A DNA stretch of 64,000 nt from Treponema sp. (GTDB taxonomy: Bacteria; Spirochaetota; Spirochaetia; Treponematales; Treponemataceae): the NCBI GenBank assembly GCA_017553635.1, contig JAFZKN010000021.1:62001-126000 (forward strand), in the 5' to 3' direction. Of this stretch, positions 14,023-24,232 are shown piece after piece. The notes under the pieces were generated by a model that saw only the letters and a list, made by a program, of their open reading frames with translations, did no database searches and had not been told where the DNA came from. The position numbers and the translations under genes were made by a program. Numbering within the stretch: the first letter of the stretch is position 1; every line of letters starts with the position of its first letter.

Positions 14023-16527
14023 TTGGATAGGCAGAATTGTAAAAGACATAAGGCTTTTGTTCTCTTAGTTTTACCGCTTTTCGGTATTATCCTTTCTCTC
14101 GTCTCATGTGAAAACTTTTATAAGCCGGTAAAAAGCTGGTTTAAATACTACACAGACAACGCAACAGTTGGAAAATATGACATAGTAGAAGTTGTCGGAA
14201 CATCCTCTTCTGGAATCCAATGTATAGAAAGCAATGACAATAAAGATATCAAGCTTTATCTTATGAACCCGATCGGTTATTCTCTTGCCTGCGAATATGT
14301 TTTTGATAATCCTGAAATTAACGTTTCACCCGGTGACGTCTGTACTTTTGTTCAGTCTATGGACAAAAATGTTATCACACTTACCTTTAGCCAGTCTTTT
14401 TTGCATGATGTCGAGATGGGAAACTATCCTATAAAAGATGAAGGCGGAACTGTAATAGGGGCGCAGAAAGATTTATCAGGAACGATAAAAATTTGTACAG
14501 ACGATAGTGTACCACGACCTTTTGAGTCGTTCCACATTTCTGTAATCGTAAACTCTGCACCTCCAAGAATGCGTGATGCGATGTTCCAGTATAATAAGCC
14601 GGGAGATGGTAAAAAGTATGTTGTCTGTTTTAAAATTCCTGATTTAAATAATACTGTTCACCAGAAAGATACAAAAACACTTGTTGTAAACGGCGAAACT
14701 TATAACGTTTCTTTTGGAAGTTCTGTATCAATAACCCCATCGGATGGAAAGCTTAAAACTGAAAAACCGTCTGATTTGTGCGATCTTAATAACCTGCAGA
14801 CTATTTTTACAAACGAAAGCGGTTATGTTAATTTTTATTATTACACAGGAATTACTCCGACAAATGACAGAAAAACTGTAAATATTACGCTTACTGATGA
14901 TTATAATTTTAAAACCGAGGTTGTAGTTTCTAACAGCACAGGAAAGCTTATTAAGCCGACTTTAAGTGTTGCAGAGGGCAATGCATATCAGGTAAATGAG
15001 ACTGATGGAATTTATCCTGTTGTTATAAATCATACAGGGGAATCAAAGAAATATAACGATGAAGGTAACCTGGTTGATGGAGACAGATGTTCTAAACCTT
15101 ATATTTCTTACAAGCTTTATAAAGATGGTGTAGCAGATCCTATAAAAGAAGACAGCGGACCTGCTCCTTTAACTGTTAATCTTGAAAAAGGAAAATACTA
15201 TATAGAAACTTATGCTTATGCAGATACTTTTGTAGACAGCGATAAGGCATCTGGATTTGCTGCAGAGTCAACCAGTATGGTTACTGTCAAATCTCCTTTA
15301 ACCTATTATGTAAAAAATACAGGAAGTGATATTGCGGGATCTGGCAACGGTTCTAAAAAGAAGCCGTACAGAACGATACAGAAGTGTATAGATGAAATAT
15401 ATGCTGATTATAATGCATATGACCATAATACAAATACAATACATACTGTAGAAATGCTTTCTAATTTGACTGCACAGGATGGAGATACTTTTACTAACAA
15501 TGCATTTATCAGATTTAAAGAGGGAACTGATAACATTAATAAAGCACTAAACTATGTGCTTGAAGGCCATGGTTATACAATTAACGCATCTCAAAAAGGC
15601 CACGTAATCATGACTGTTTCAAATACTATCATTGGTATAAATAATGTAAATATAACAGGTGGAATTACTGATAGTAACTTTGGTTATAAGAATGGTGGTG
15701 GTATACTATGCGCTGGTGGTATAGTTACCATGAACGCAGGAAGTATAACCGGTTGCCATTCTTGTCTTTTCGGTGGAGCAGTGTACGTATTTTATGGTAA
15801 AGCAATAACACTTAATGGAGTTACTATAACAGGAAACACTGCAGATAATGCTGGTGGTGGTGTTTATATTCCTTCTGGCCATCATGATGGTATAGGATAT
15901 ATATCTTTAAAAGGTAACTGTAATATTACTGGTAATACTGCCGGTGACACTGCTAACAGAAAACCTTCTAATATTTATCTTGGGTATGATGATAGTAATC
16001 AAGATGTAGTGATGAAGTTGGAAGAAAAATTTACCGGTCGTGTGGGCGTTACAACAGAAAAACAGCCAGAAGCTGGACAGTCTGTAGTAATTACAAAAAA
16101 CTTTTCTGCTAATGCCACTGGTAAACCGTGGGAAAGATTTTTCCCGGATGATCCGAGTCAGGGCGTAATAATATATAATAAGCCAGATGAGACAGAAGCT
16201 GTTCTTTCTGTAAGCAGTTCATTAATTTCTGCATATAACGGAGAAAAAATTATTGTTTCATGTACAGAAACTGTAAACCTCAACGGTTCGATTTCTGTTT
16301 CTGTAGTCGATGAAGTTCATACTGATATTACTTCACAATGTACTTTTGTAAATCGTATTATCTTTTATAAATCAGATCCTTTGATTGGTTCAAATTATTA
16401 CACTTCAAATGGTAATACTGTGACATTAAAAAGCGATATAACAGAAAAAGATATTTATGTTCTGTTTGTTCAGTTTAGATATAAAGGTTTTGATTATGAC
16501 GCGAGAATTCCGTTTAGAGTTCAATAG
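14023..16527 (+). CDS. Beta-helix lipoprotein with Pmp-like repeats
   Basis: A large lipoprotein, 834 residues from TTG 14023. That start has GAGGG seven bases upstream and gives a textbook signal peptide ending in lipobox SLVSC. An in-frame ATG at 13954 would add 23 residues and displace the signal peptide. The first 420 residues are beta-rich with no recognised family. After TYYVKNTGSDIAGSGNGSKK-like sequence (the DUF1565-type opening YYVKNTGSD ... KPYRTIQKCI) comes a parallel beta-helix. This contains GGGI and GGAVY turns, like chlamydial polymorphic outer-membrane-protein repeats. It probably forms an operon with the next gene 9 nt away. A role as surface adhesin is inference. Confidence 0.78.
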   Translation: MDRQNCKRHKAFVLLVLPLFGIILSLVSCENFYKPVKSWFKYYTDNATVGKYDIVEVVGTSSSGIQCIESNDNKDIKLYLMNPIGYSLACEYVFDNPEINVSPGDVCTFVQSMDKNVITLTFSQSFLHDVEMGNYPIKDEGGTVIGAQKDLSGTIKICTDDSVPRPFESFHISVIVNSAPPRMRDAMFQYNKPGDGKKYVVCFKIPDLNNTVHQKDTKTLVVNGETYNVSFGSSVSITPSDGKLKTEKPSDLCDLNNLQTIFTNESGYVNFYYYTGITPTNDRKTVNITLTDDYNFKTEVVVSNSTGKLIKPTLSVAEGNAYQVNETDGIYPVVINHTGESKKYNDEGNLVDGDRCSKPYISYKLYKDGVADPIKEDSGPAPLTVNLEKGKYYIETYAYADTFVDSDKASGFAAESTSMVTVKSPLTYYVKNTGSDIAGSGNGSKKKPYRTIQKCIDEIYADYNAYDHNTNTIHTVEMLSNLTAQDGDTFTNNAFIRFKEGTDNINKALNYVLEGHGYTINASQKGHVIMTVSNTIIGINNVNITGGITDSNFGYKNGGGILCAGGIVTMNAGSITGCHSCLFGGAVYVFYGKAITLNGVTITGNTADNAGGGVYIPSGHHDGIGYISLKGNCNITGNTAGDTANRKPSNIYLGYDDSNQDVVMKLEEKFTGRVGVTTEKQPEAGQSVVITKNFSANATGKPWERFFPDDPSQGVIIYNKPDETEAVLSVSSSLISAYNGEKIIVSCTETVNLNGSISVSVVDEVHTDITSQCTFVNRIIFYKSDPLIGSNYYTSNGNTVTLKSDITEKDIYVLFVQFRYKGFDYDARIPFRVQ

Positions 16528-16536
16528 GAGAGGACA

Positions 16537-19500
16537 ATGAAATTAAAGATTAAGCTTTTAGCAATATGTGTTTTGATTTTTGCAGTTTTTTCATGTACTG
16601 ATTTTTCTATGTCAACTCCAAAAAATGGAGCAGATGATATATACGGAACAGGTAAAGTAAGATTATGCGGAACAATTACAATGCCCGATTTTACTGGTGC
16701 AGTTCCTTCTGTTGCAGCTCAGGTAAATGAAAATTCTTTTTCTAATTCAGAAGAAAAATCTGCAGCTTTTACTCCAATTAATTATAATGACACAGAGTAT
16801 CAATATTTTGCAGAAGCCAAAAAACGTGGAACTAATGAAACAAGGTCTAACGCAAGCTTTGAAGGAACTTATCCTAATAAAACATTTACACTCGTTTTGG
16901 ATTACGGCTACTGGGATATTACAGCAGGAATAAAAAAAGATGATCAAATAATTTTCTCTGATACACAACCTGTGGAACTTAAAAGTGGTGATCCGACACA
17001 GTACAGTGCAAGTTTTACAATTAAACCGCAGATGACAGAAAGTGGAACTGGCAAAATTGAACTTGAGATGAATACGGGAACTGATCTTGACATTGACTGT
17101 GCGACTGTAAGTCTCTTGTATGGTGATAATGATGCTATGCGCGAAGCTTGGGATGCCGCGGGTATGCCTGTTGTAGAAAGATATCTGACAAATTCTAATA
17201 ATAAATTTACATTAACTGCATATAGTATAAAATCTGGTTCATATACAGTTCAGATTAGGTTTTATGACTTTACCGGTGGTGCCCCTGGTCCAAATAATAT
17301 AAATACAGACTATTTCAATGGTTATTTAATCCCGGTTTATTCAACAATTCAGACTATAAATGTTTATGACAACCTTACAACAAACTATTGGGTTAAGAGT
17401 GTCGGTCAATCTATTGCCGAGATTGAACCGATTAATGATGAAGGAACATTTACTCTTAATCAAAATATAATAAACAATTACAGCCTTACAGATATTTATG
17501 TCGCTCAAAATGGACAGGATTCAAACTCTGGTTCTGTTTATAAACCGTTTGGCACACTTGCAAAGGCAGTAACATATATTAATGAGCGTGGAGACGACAA
17601 TAAAGATTATTCAATTACAGTTGACGGCGAAATTGAATGCTACACGACAATTGATTTAAATTCAGCAAGAGCAAAATCCCTTAAAATAAAAGGAAAGACT
17701 TCCAATCAGCAGGATAAACTTAACGGCAATCAGAATGGCAGTGTTGTAACAATTAATACGGACGTTCCTGTAACTTTTGAAAACATTTCGATTACAGGTG
17801 GGAAAGGGACAGATGATTGTGGCGGTGGACTTTATATAAAAAAGGGGAATGTAAAACTTGGAAATGGTTTAAGGATAACAGGTAATTCTGTTGCAGGTAG
17901 CGGTAAAGGTGGCGGTGTTTATGTTGCCTCTGGTGCAAAGCTTTATATGTATGGAGAAGCTTTAATCGGTAACAGCACGACAGATAATACAACTCCTGAA
18001 TCTAATTCAGCCTGTTCTGCGAATTATGCTTTTGGTAATGGAGGCGGAATTTATAACGAAGGTGAAACTTATATCGGGTACACCACAGAAGATGATAATG
18101 CAACGTTAAAAAGCTGCGGTATAGAAGAAAATTACGGAATAAGAAATAACTGGACAAACGGCAGTGGAAGTGCAATTTATAATACGGGTAAATTATGTAT
18201 TTCAAGCGGTACTTTTACACATAACAAAGCAGGTTCAAATGGTGGTGCGTTTTATGTTACGGGAAATAGTGCGACAATAGAAATAACAGGTGGTAAGATA
18301 TCTTCAAATAAAGCTGGTTCTGGAGGGGCGCTTTATTTTGACGGCAAATCAGGAGATGGTGCTGCTGTTATAAGTAATGGGTTGATTCAAGAAAATGAAG
18401 CGACAAGTTATGGTGGGGCTTTATTTGTAGATTTCGGAAGAAAAATTAAATTTACAGGCGGAACAATTTCTAAAAATAAAGTAACTGGTACAAATGGCGC
18501 AGGTGGTGGCGTCTTTATTATGTGTTCTACTGGTGATGCTGTCACCAAAGGCACTTTTGAAATGACTGGTGGAAAACTTGAGGCAAATACGGCATCTTCT
18601 GAAGAAGGCGGAGCAGTTTATAATAGGGGAGATTTTATCATAAGCGGTACTGCTTCGATTCCATACGGTGCTGACAATACAACAGGTGCCGGCAAAAACG
18701 ATGTATATCTTTATTCACTTGGAGATAGTGTAGGTGACAGAACAATTACAGTTGGTACATTTGATTCAACTGCTCCTTCAACTGTCGCAACAATTACATT
18801 ACCTGAGTGGAAGCGCGGCAGAAAGATTCTTACTTCCAGCAGTACAATTTCTGACGATGTAAAGTCAAAATTTGTATTATCACTAAATGACAGCGACTGG
18901 ACAAAAAATACTTTAGCAGACAATAAAGCTGTTGTAATATCTTCGCCTGTGTATGTAGCAGGAACTGATTTGACAGATTCAACAAGACCTACTGGTTTTG
19001 GAAAAGGAACTACTAAATCTGCTGGTGCACTTGGAACAAAGACAAAACCGTTCAGTACAATTTCTGAAGCTGTTGGTCTTTTAAATGGTGATCAAACTTT
19101 AACACAGGAAGTTATAATTGTAGGAACTGTAAAAGGAAACCAGACAACTGGAAGTACAGTAACTGCAAGTTCACTTACAATAAAAGGTTATAATACCAAT
19201 GCAGCCCTTAACGGCAGTGCAAGCGGTACTACTCTTACAATTGGCGCAGCAAAGACCTTTACGATTCAGACGCTGCAGATTACAAACGGAAAAGCATCTG
19301 CCGGCGGTGGAATTAACATTACCAGTGGAAGTGGCACTGTCGTAAATCTTGACTCAAACGCCAAAGTTTACAGCAATAAAGCAACATCTGGAGGAACTGG
19401 AGCAGGTGTTTATGTCGCAAGCGGCGCAACTCTTAATATAAAAACTGATTCTGCAATTTACAGCAATACTGCTTACAGTGGAAACATTAACGGTGCGGGC

Positions 19501-22428
19501 GTTTACAACGCAGGAACTGTTGATATGACTGGTGGCCAGATTTATAACAACTCTGCATATGATGGTGGCGGTATTTATAATGCAGGAACGCTTTATGTGA
19601 GAGGAACAGCGCTTGTAGGTGGAGATACTTCTAATACAAATCCTGCTACAGGTTCAACAACTATTGGAACAACATGTTCAAATAATGCCGGTAATTCTGG
19701 TGGAGGAATTTATAACAGTGGAAATTTTTATCTAGGTTGTAATTCATCAGGCAGTTCTTCTGAAACAGGTTATGCGCTTTCATCCGGTTATGGTATACGC
19801 CGGAATAATGCCGTTAATTACGGTGGTGGCATATATCTTTATAGCGGAACTTTTAAGAGTGCGAGTGGAACTGTTTCATACAACCACGCAGAAAAAGGCG
19901 GCGCGATATATGTAGGCGGCGGAACCAACAATATGGGTTCCGTTACTCTTACTTCAAATAGAGCAAACAACTGTGGCGGAGCTTTGTACATTGTTTCTAA
20001 TAAAAAAATGACAGTTGATGGAGCAGCAACTTTTGACAGTAACAGTGTGGAAGTATCTTCAGGTTCAGATAATGCCAGTGGTGGAGCAGTTTATAATTTA
20101 GGAACATTGGAAATTTCTTCAAATGTCGCAATGAAAAGCAATACAGCAAAGATAACTGGTGGTACTGGCAAAGCTTTTGGCGGCGCTATTTATAACGATG
20201 GAATATTGACAATGAGCGCTGGAACGATCGGTGAAACTTCAAAATTAAATTCGGTTTTAAATTCAGTCACCACTTCATATGCTTACGGTGGCGCTATTTA
20301 CCAGGGTGGAACATTCAATGTAAGTGGTAGCGCAATAATTTTTGCTGATACAGGAACTGGTGTAAAAAATAATGATGTTTATCTTAAAGAGGTCAGTACA
20401 AGTACGGTAAAATGTATAACAATTACTGCTGCTCTTAACAATACTTCAGTAGCTAAAATTACTCCAGGTGTCTGGAAAAGAGGAATGCAAGTACTTGACG
20501 GTTCTTATGTTACTAGTACCAGATGTGGATATTTTTCAGTATCTGATACTGAGTGGAATGTAATAGATTATAAACCTGAATCTACATTGACAGGTGTCCT
20601 TAATGCTGATTTGTGGGTTGCAGGTGGTACTGTTGGAACTGATATTAAACAATGTTCAAAGGCAGGAGATGATGATACCGGTCTTGGAACAAAAGCAAAT
20701 CCTTATGCTTCAATAGAGAAAGCTGCGAGTCAGGTGTGGGATACTGCTTCTAATAAGACAAAATCATTTACAATTTATCTTGATGGAAAGTTGACCGGTG
20801 AACAACAGACAATATCTTCTTCAATTACAAATGCAAAATCAATTCTCTTAACAGGTTATACAGGAAGTTCAAACGATGAAATTAATAGAAATCTATCAGC
20901 TGTAGACACTTCGACAGGAAGTGCCCTTAAGATTACAACTAAAGTTCCTGTCACAATTGAAAAAATGACAATTAAAAAAGGGTATGCAACCAATGGTGGC
21001 GGTATATATGCAAATGCAGAAAATTTATTTTTAACAATTGGGAAAGGTACTGTAGTTTCCGAAAATCATGCAACTTCTTCGGGAGGTGGAATTTACTGCC
21101 AGGGAGGATATCAAGCAGATAAAAGAGCAAAACTTGTAATGACTGGAGTAAATGATTTTGTAACATATGTTAGTTCTAATATTGCAGATGCAAACGGCGG
21201 TGGTCTTTATATTTACCAAACAAACTTTTACATGTCAGGAGCAGCAATAATTGGTGCCTTAGGCGCATCATCTGCTGCAGAAAATGGAGAAACTAAAAGA
21301 TCAAATATGGCATATAACGGCACAAATAACGGATATGGCGGAGGAATCAGAGCAGCCAATGACTGTGAAATCTGGATGGGGTATGATGCCAATGGTACAC
21401 AACATGATTTAAATTCAGACTGTGGAGTATGTTATAATTATGCACATATTGGAGGTGGAGGTATATATACAGCTGTGCCAATCCATATGAATTCCGGATG
21501 TATCAACTTCAATGGCTGCGGTTATAAAACAAGTGGCAGCGGAAATGGTGGTGGAATAAACGTTCAACTTGGTATTACAGGTGAAGTTAATGTTTCTGGT
21601 GGTACTATAAAGGGCAATAAAGCTGTTAATGGTGGTGGTATTTATATCACAAGTGGAAATTTTAGACTCTCTGGTGGAAATATAGGTGGTTCAAATGCAA
21701 ATACTAATAATGCGTCAACTAATGGTGGCGCAATTTATGCAAAAAAAGATTTTGAAATTGATGGGAATGGTGTTGCCTGGATAAATTCTGGTAGTGCTAA
21801 TAATGATAGTATCTATCTTGAAAAAGATAAAATGATTACGTTGAAAGGTACTTTAAAAAATCAAACTACATCTAAAGTAGTAATTGTTCCTCAAACTCCT
21901 GAGGTTAAGTTAAAAGTTGTGCAATCAACAGAATCTACATTAAGAAATGATTTTCTGGGTAAAGCAAAACTTGAGAATGCTGGTTTTTTTGTATTTTCCA
22001 ATTCTGGTTTAGGTCCATATTATGGAATTCTAAAGCCTAATGTTGCAAGTGTAAACTCTGTAGATGAGCTAACAGCCTATAACAGTAATTTAACAGATGA
22101 GAATGATATTCTTTTTTCAGAAGGTACTGAATATGAAGTAACTTATGTAGTTTATACAAATGACGGTAATTATGGGTTGGTTACAATATCAGAGGAAGAC
22201 AGACATGAAGTTTCAGTAAAAGCAAAAATATGGAGAAATTCAAATTGGTTTATGCCACAATTTACAATTACTTCACAAGATGCTTATGATAATTATGGTC
22301 TTGATTTTGATGGTCAAGGAATTATTAATGATGATCTGGGTGGATATTGTGATTTAGGTTTTGCAAATTCCGACCCAATAACATTCTATCTTAATGGCGG
22401 CAAATATTATATATTATGGCGTGACTAA
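16537..22428 (+). CDS. Giant beta-helix lipoprotein with three repeated Pmp-like modules
   Basis: 1963 residues. ATG 16537 is preceded by AGGAGAGGAC. The lipobox is AVFSC. After an N-terminal beta-rich domain, three paralogous modules follow. They open near residues 320 (IYVAQNGQDSNSG, KPFGTLAKAV), 805 (VYVAGTDLTDS, TKPFSTISEAV) and 1360 (LWVAGGTVGTD, ANPYASIEKAA). Each contains a KGY/KGK strand and many GGGIYN, GGAIY and GGALY turns typical of right-handed beta-helices and Pmp-like repeats. There is no autotransporter barrel; lipidation supplies the anchor. The C-terminal 150 residues are non-repetitive. This is likely an exposed adhesin or glycan-binding protein. Its repeats make copy-number variation plausible. 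Confidence 0.8.
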   Translation: MKLKIKLLAICVLIFAVFSCTDFSMSTPKNGADDIYGTGKVRLCGTITMPDFTGAVPSVAAQVNENSFSNSEEKSAAFTPINYNDTEYQYFAEAKKRGTNETRSNASFEGTYPNKTFTLVLDYGYWDITAGIKKDDQIIFSDTQPVELKSGDPTQYSASFTIKPQMTESGTGKIELEMNTGTDLDIDCATVSLLYGDNDAMREAWDAAGMPVVERYLTNSNNKFTLTAYSIKSGSYTVQIRFYDFTGGAPGPNNINTDYFNGYLIPVYSTIQTINVYDNLTTNYWVKSVGQSIAEIEPINDEGTFTLNQNIINNYSLTDIYVAQNGQDSNSGSVYKPFGTLAKAVTYINERGDDNKDYSITVDGEIECYTTIDLNSARAKSLKIKGKTSNQQDKLNGNQNGSVVTINTDVPVTFENISITGGKGTDDCGGGLYIKKGNVKLGNGLRITGNSVAGSGKGGGVYVASGAKLYMYGEALIGNSTTDNTTPESNSACSANYAFGNGGGIYNEGETYIGYTTEDDNATLKSCGIEENYGIRNNWTNGSGSAIYNTGKLCISSGTFTHNKAGSNGGAFYVTGNSATIEITGGKISSNKAGSGGALYFDGKSGDGAAVISNGLIQENEATSYGGALFVDFGRKIKFTGGTISKNKVTGTNGAGGGVFIMCSTGDAVTKGTFEMTGGKLEANTASSEEGGAVYNRGDFIISGTASIPYGADNTTGAGKNDVYLYSLGDSVGDRTITVGTFDSTAPSTVATITLPEWKRGRKILTSSSTISDDVKSKFVLSLNDSDWTKNTLADNKAVVISSPVYVAGTDLTDSTRPTGFGKGTTKSAGALGTKTKPFSTISEAVGLLNGDQTLTQEVIIVGTVKGNQTTGSTVTASSLTIKGYNTNAALNGSASGTTLTIGAAKTFTIQTLQITNGKASAGGGINITSGSGTVVNLDSNAKVYSNKATSGGTGAGVYVASGATLNIKTDSAIYSNTAYSGNINGAGVYNAGTVDMTGGQIYNNSAYDGGGIYNAGTLYVRGTALVGGDTSNTNPATGSTTIGTTCSNNAGNSGGGIYNSGNFYLGCNSSGSSSETGYALSSGYGIRRNNAVNYGGGIYLYSGTFKSASGTVSYNHAEKGGAIYVGGGTNNMGSVTLTSNRANNCGGALYIVSNKKMTVDGAATFDSNSVEVSSGSDNASGGAVYNLGTLEISSNVAMKSNTAKITGGTGKAFGGAIYNDGILTMSAGTIGETSKLNSVLNSVTTSYAYGGAIYQGGTFNVSGSAIIFADTGTGVKNNDVYLKEVSTSTVKCITITAALNNTSVAKITPGVWKRGMQVLDGSYVTSTRCGYFSVSDTEWNVIDYKPESTLTGVLNADLWVAGGTVGTDIKQCSKAGDDDTGLGTKANPYASIEKAASQVWDTASNKTKSFTIYLDGKLTGEQQTISSSITNAKSILLTGYTGSSNDEINRNLSAVDTSTGSALKITTKVPVTIEKMTIKKGYATNGGGIYANAENLFLTIGKGTVVSENHATSSGGGIYCQGGYQADKRAKLVMTGVNDFVTYVSSNIADANGGGLYIYQTNFYMSGAAIIGALGASSAAENGETKRSNMAYNGTNNGYGGGIRAANDCEIWMGYDANGTQHDLNSDCGVCYNYAHIGGGGIYTAVPIHMNSGCINFNGCGYKTSGSGNGGGINVQLGITGEVNVSGGTIKGNKAVNGGGIYITSGNFRLSGGNIGGSNANTNNASTNGGAIYAKKDFEIDGNGVAWINSGSANNDSIYLEKDKMITLKGTLKNQTTSKVVIVPQTPEVKLKVVQSTESTLRNDFLGKAKLENAGFFVFSNSGLGPYYGILKPNVASVNSVDELTAYNSNLTDENDILFSEGTEYEVTYVVYTNDGNYGLVTISEEDRHEVSVKAKIWRNSNWFMPQFTITSQDAYDNYGLDFDGQGIINDDLGGYCDLGFANSDPITFYLNGGKYYILWRD

Positions 22429-22500
22429 TAAATTGGTCTAAATGTTGCTTTTTTTCTGAAGTTCCAGAACTTTCTCGAGAGAACAGACTCTGGCCTTTCA

Positions 22501-22510
22501 CCCCCCCCCC
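22501..22510. repeat. Poly-C/poly-G tract of ten
   Basis: Ten cytosines on the plus strand, directly followed by twelve adenines. It is intergenic between the convergent beta-helix and efp genes, just outside the efp terminator. Confidence 0.9.
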
Positions 22511-22547
22511 AAAAAAAAAAAATCCCGCGGCTTTTACCCCGCGGGAT
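22511..22547 (-). terminator. Rho-independent terminator of efp
   Basis: On the minus strand ATCCCGCGG and CCGCGGGAT form a 9-bp GC-rich stem with an 8-nt loop, followed by twelve T residues. Confidence 0.9.
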
Positions 22548-22565
22548 CTGCAATAACGTAAAAAC

Positions 22566-23132
22566 TTATTTGTTAATTCTTTCTACGTATTCGTTAGTTT
22601 CTGTGTTAACTACGATTTTTTCACCCTGTTTGATAAAGAGTGGAACGCGTACTGTAAGGCCTGTTTCTGTTGTTACAGGTTTTGTTGCACCGCTTACTGT
22701 ATCGCCTTTAATGTAGTTTTCTGATTCCTGAACGATAAACTGCATCTTCTGTGGAATCTTTACATCGATTGGATTTCCGTCCCAGATTACGATCTGGTAG
22801 TCGATGTCATCACGAAGATAAAATTTAAGGTCTGGATTTAATTCTGTTGGAACAGAAATCTGATCAAATGTTTCTGAGTTCTGGAAGATATAAGCATCTG
22901 CTTCTGAATAAATATACTGTGCATTCACTGTGTCTACAGTTGCGTCTTCGAAAGTATCAGGTGTTTTAAAAACCTGCTGGCTCAAAACTGAACCGTCTTT
23001 TAAGTTCTTAAGCTTGCAGCGAGCAAATGCAGTTCCTTTTCCAGGGTTTACAAATTCTCTTTCTACAACAAGGTAAGGAGCGTTCTTGATAATAAGAACT
23101 GTACCCTTGTTAATTTCGCCGCCTCTAATCAT
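22566..23132 (-). CDS. efp: Elongation factor P
   Basis: 188 residues. EF-P binds between the P and E sites of the ribosome and relieves stalling at polyproline. The three-domain architecture is intact. The loop NPGKGTAFARCKL carries the lysine equivalent to E. coli K34 that receives beta-lysine. ATG 23132 has GAGG at good spacing, while an ATG four codons upstream does not. The gene for the modifying ligase EpmA lies directly upstream on the same strand, so this lysine is probably beta-lysylated. EpmB, the lysine 2,3-aminomutase that makes the substrate, is not in the window. Confidence 0.96.
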   Translation of the reverse strand: MIRGGEINKGTVLIIKNAPYLVVEREFVNPGKGTAFARCKLKNLKDGSVLSQQVFKTPDTFEDATVDTVNAQYIYSEADAYIFQNSETFDQISVPTELNPDLKFYLRDDIDYQIVIWDGNPIDVKIPQKMQFIVQESENYIKGDTVSGATKPVTTETGLTVRVPLFIKQGEKIVVNTETNEYVERINK

Positions 23133-23183
23133 ATAAAACCTCACAAATTAAAAAAGCATGTTAATTTCTACTATTATAGATAT

Positions 23184-24176
23184 TTACACCAAAAATGGCA
23201 AGACACTTTCTATAGTTTTGTGGCCGCTTAAAAGGGCAATAAGTCTGTCGACCCCGATAGCGTTTCCCGAGCATTTAGGAAATTTTTCAAAAATCTTCCA
23301 GTAATTTTTATCTGTCTCATGCTGAATTCTTGCAAATTTATTTTTTAGAGCTGATTCATCCTCAAAATACTTTTTGATTTTCTGGGGGTCTGTTTCTTCG
23401 GAATAACAGTTGCATACTTCAATTCCATTGCAGTATAGCTCAAACCTTTCCTTCCAGTACATTCCGTTTTTGTAAAACTCCTGGGCAAGACACGGAACCT
23501 TTGCAGGATAATCCATGAGCATCACAGGTACATCGCGCATAAGGTGCGGCTCTATACAGTGAACTAAAATAAGCTCGTAAAGGTCATCCCATTCCCACTC
23601 ATCAAACGGATTTTCCTTACTTTCTTCAAGTCCAAGCTCGCGTGCGTGACGTGCAAGATCAGAGCTTTCGTGGCACGAAGACAATGTAAAGCCTGCATAC
23701 TGTTTAAATGCGTCATCAATTCTAAGGTGATAAAAAGGCGGCCTCATATAACAGAAAGGGTCGCTTCCAGAAGCAGGCTTTGGCGGTAAAAGCTCTGTAA
23801 AAAGCTCTTCTGTAAGGCGGGCAGTGTCCATGTAAGATGCATTCATTTTATAATATTCAAGCATTGTAAACTCAGGACTGTGAATGTTTCCTACAGATTC
23901 AACATTGCGGTAGCACTTGGAAATCTGAAATACATCCTTTTTATGCTCAGAAATTATTTTTTTAATGTATATTTCCGGTGAGGGAACAAGATACAAAGGA
24001 ATTTTTTCTTCTGTCCAGGGCTTTATATATTCAGTTTTAAAAACTTCAAGACATGTTTCTGGAATCAAGTCTTTACTTAAAGCCGGTGTGTCGAGTTCTA
24101 AAAATCCTTTTTTAATGAAAAACGCGCGTATCTTCTGCATAACAGATGCGCGAAATTCAAGCATCTCCAAATCCAT
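23184..24176 (-). CDS. epmA: EF-P--(R)-beta-lysine ligase
   Basis: A 330-residue truncated class II lysyl-tRNA-synthetase homologue without an anticodon-binding domain, as in EpmA/GenX/PoxA. Visible motifs are FISKCYRNVE-type QISKCYRN (motif 2 region), SPEFTMLEYY, EVCNCYSEETDP and the motif 3 region GNAIGVDRLIALLSG. It activates beta-lysine and attaches it to the conserved lysine of EF-P; efp follows 51 nt downstream. ATG 24176 is chosen because a consensus -35/-10 promoter ends seven bases before it. The next ATG (24164) sits directly on its own GGAG, with no spacing. It is therefore likely a leaderless transcript. Confidence 0.93.
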   Translation of the reverse strand: MDLEMLEFRASVMQKIRAFFIKKGFLELDTPALSKDLIPETCLEVFKTEYIKPWTEEKIPLYLVPSPEIYIKKIISEHKKDVFQISKCYRNVESVGNIHSPEFTMLEYYKMNASYMDTARLTEELFTELLPPKPASGSDPFCYMRPPFYHLRIDDAFKQYAGFTLSSCHESSDLARHARELGLEESKENPFDEWEWDDLYELILVHCIEPHLMRDVPVMLMDYPAKVPCLAQEFYKNGMYWKERFELYCNGIEVCNCYSEETDPQKIKKYFEDESALKNKFARIQHETDKNYWKIFEKFPKCSGNAIGVDRLIALLSGHKTIESVLPFLV

Positions 24177-24183
24177 ATCTTAA

Positions 24184-24212
24184 ATTATCCAGAATCTTGC
24201 CAATAGTGTCAA
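24184..24212 (-). promoter_or_regulatory. Promoter of epmA-efp (leaderless)
   Basis: Minus strand: TTGACA (24212-24207), 17-bp spacer, GATAAT (24189-24184), seven bases to ATG 24176. It overlaps the opposing promoter of the TtcA-like gene. Confidence 0.7.
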
Positions 24213-24225
24213 TTTATTTTAAGAT
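24197..24225 (+). promoter_or_regulatory. Promoter of TtcA-like gene (leaderless)
   Basis: TTGCCA (24197-24202), 17-bp spacer, TAAGAT (24220-24225), seven bases to ATG 24233. It overlaps the epmA promoter on the other strand. Confidence 0.6.
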
Positions 24226-24232
24226 TTTATTT

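Noticed and set aside
14023..22428. Autotransporter (type V secretion) identity of the beta-helix proteins
   Set aside because: Both have lipoboxes, and neither has a C-terminal beta-barrel domain.
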